A DNA stretch of 64,000 nt from Mariniphaga sediminis (GTDB lineage: Bacteria; Bacteroidota; Bacteroidia; Bacteroidales; Prolixibacteraceae), in the NCBI RefSeq assembly GCF_003573545.1, contig NZ_QWET01000023.1:1-64000 (forward strand), given 5' to 3'. The translations under genes and the position numbers were made by a program. This document shows, piece after piece, positions 63,664-64,000 of the stretch; the stretch's first letter is position 1, and every line of letters begins with the position of its first letter. Under the pieces are notes generated by a model that saw only the letters and a list, made by a program, of their open reading frames with translations, did not search any database and had not been told where the DNA came from.

Positions 63664-64000
63664 ATGAAAATAATAAGACTATTACCAGTCATAATAATAT
63701 CTTCTTTGCTGATAGCATGTACTGTAAAAGAAAAGTCTGTGCTCAATCAAAAACAAATGGATTTTATTGAAAAACAGTTTGAAAACACCCTGGCAATTGC
63801 CCGGGATTACACTCAAAATCCAAGAACTATAAAAGAAGATGGTAGCTTGAAAACCGTTGGTATTTACAACTGGACCAGTGGTTTTTTTCCGGGCAATTTG
63901 TGGTACATGTATAAACTAACAGGTGACGAAATTTATAAAAACGGGGCCGTAAAATGGACCGAAGTATTGGATACCATCCAGTACTGGAGCGGGAACCACG
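63664..64000 (+). CDS. GH88-family unsaturated glucuronyl hydrolase, N-terminal part (cut by window end)
   Basis: The ATG at 63664 directly follows the GH16 stop. The first 112 codons give a lipoprotein signal (MKIIRLLPVIIISSLLIAC), then NQKQMDFIEKQFENTLAIA and YNWTSGFFPGNLWYMYKLTG, the substrate-binding start of GH88 (alpha6/alpha6 barrel). These enzymes remove unsaturated uronic acid from oligosaccharides left by polysaccharide lyases, which suggests the glycan has uronic acid, or that a lyase is encoded further on. The C-terminal part, with the catalytic aspartates, lies beyond the window. Confidence 0.82.
   Translation, partial: MKIIRLLPVIIISSLLIACTVKEKSVLNQKQMDFIEKQFENTLAIARDYTQNPRTIKEDGSLKTVGIYNWTSGFFPGNLWYMYKLTGDEIYKNGAVKWTEVLDTIQYWSGNH

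Overview
The window reads as chromosomal DNA of a Bacteroidota bacterium, most likely a marine or sediment member of the Marinilabiliales/Prolixibacteraceae type. The evidence is a SusC/SusD pair controlled by an ECF sigma factor and FecR-type anti-sigma factor, a type IX secretion C-terminal domain, DUF4251 and DUF6340-like proteins, promoter boxes of the Bacteroidota form (TAnnTTTG), and very little use of Shine-Dalgarno sequences. The exact genus cannot be read from the sequence. No rRNA or tRNA gene was seen.

Layout. 1-2.3 kb is a scar region: the 5' end of an IS3-type insertion sequence, a truncated AAA-ATPase gene between 79-bp direct repeats, REP-like hairpins, one hypothetical alpha-helical protein and a 21-bp degenerate tandem repeat. 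2.3-20.7 kb is a surface polysaccharide locus, all on the minus strand: a UDP-sugar dehydrogenase at its 5' end, then glycosyltransferases, a Wzx flippase, a Wzy polymerase, a hexapeptide acetyltransferase, a bi-domain oxidoreductase, a heparinase II/III-family protein and a last glycosyltransferase. Between the dehydrogenase and the rest lies about 4.6 kb of accessory DNA (14.76-19.39 kb): a mosaic array of structured repeat modules, a small GIY-YIG nuclease gene embedded in it, an AbiEii-type toxin/antitoxin pair and a satellite of the same repeats. Members of a widespread palindromic repeat family also sit in frame inside two genes of the locus.

20.7-25.4 kb holds a winged-helix regulator, an SLC13-type transporter and an XRE/S24 regulator. 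25.4-30.5 kb is an AraC-controlled sugar or keto-sugar operon (sugar isomerase, ThuA-PmoA fusion, Gfo/Idh/MocA oxidoreductase). 30.5-49.5 kb is mostly housekeeping: fused 2-oxoacid dehydrogenase E1, endonuclease IV, D-amino acid aminotransferase, aminotransferase with a fructosamine kinase-like protein, NCS1 permease, methyltransferase, aldo/keto reductase, ThuA and DUF1080 proteins, M48 protease, CinA, MaoC hydratase, EamA transporter and a WecA/TagO-like initiating transferase that could serve the polysaccharide locus. 49.7-54 kb encodes a VWA membrane protein and two DUF6340-like lipoproteins. 54-64 kb is a polysaccharide utilisation locus with two divergent ECF sigma genes, FecR, SusC, SusD, a secreted GH16 enzyme and a GH88 enzyme cut by the window edge.

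The most unusual part is the modular repeat array with its embedded GIY-YIG gene. Each complete unit carries a ~95-bp module able to form two overlapping, mutually exclusive hairpins, the second followed by a T-tract. The array and its satellite run exactly up to the start codon of one operon gene and the stop codon of another.
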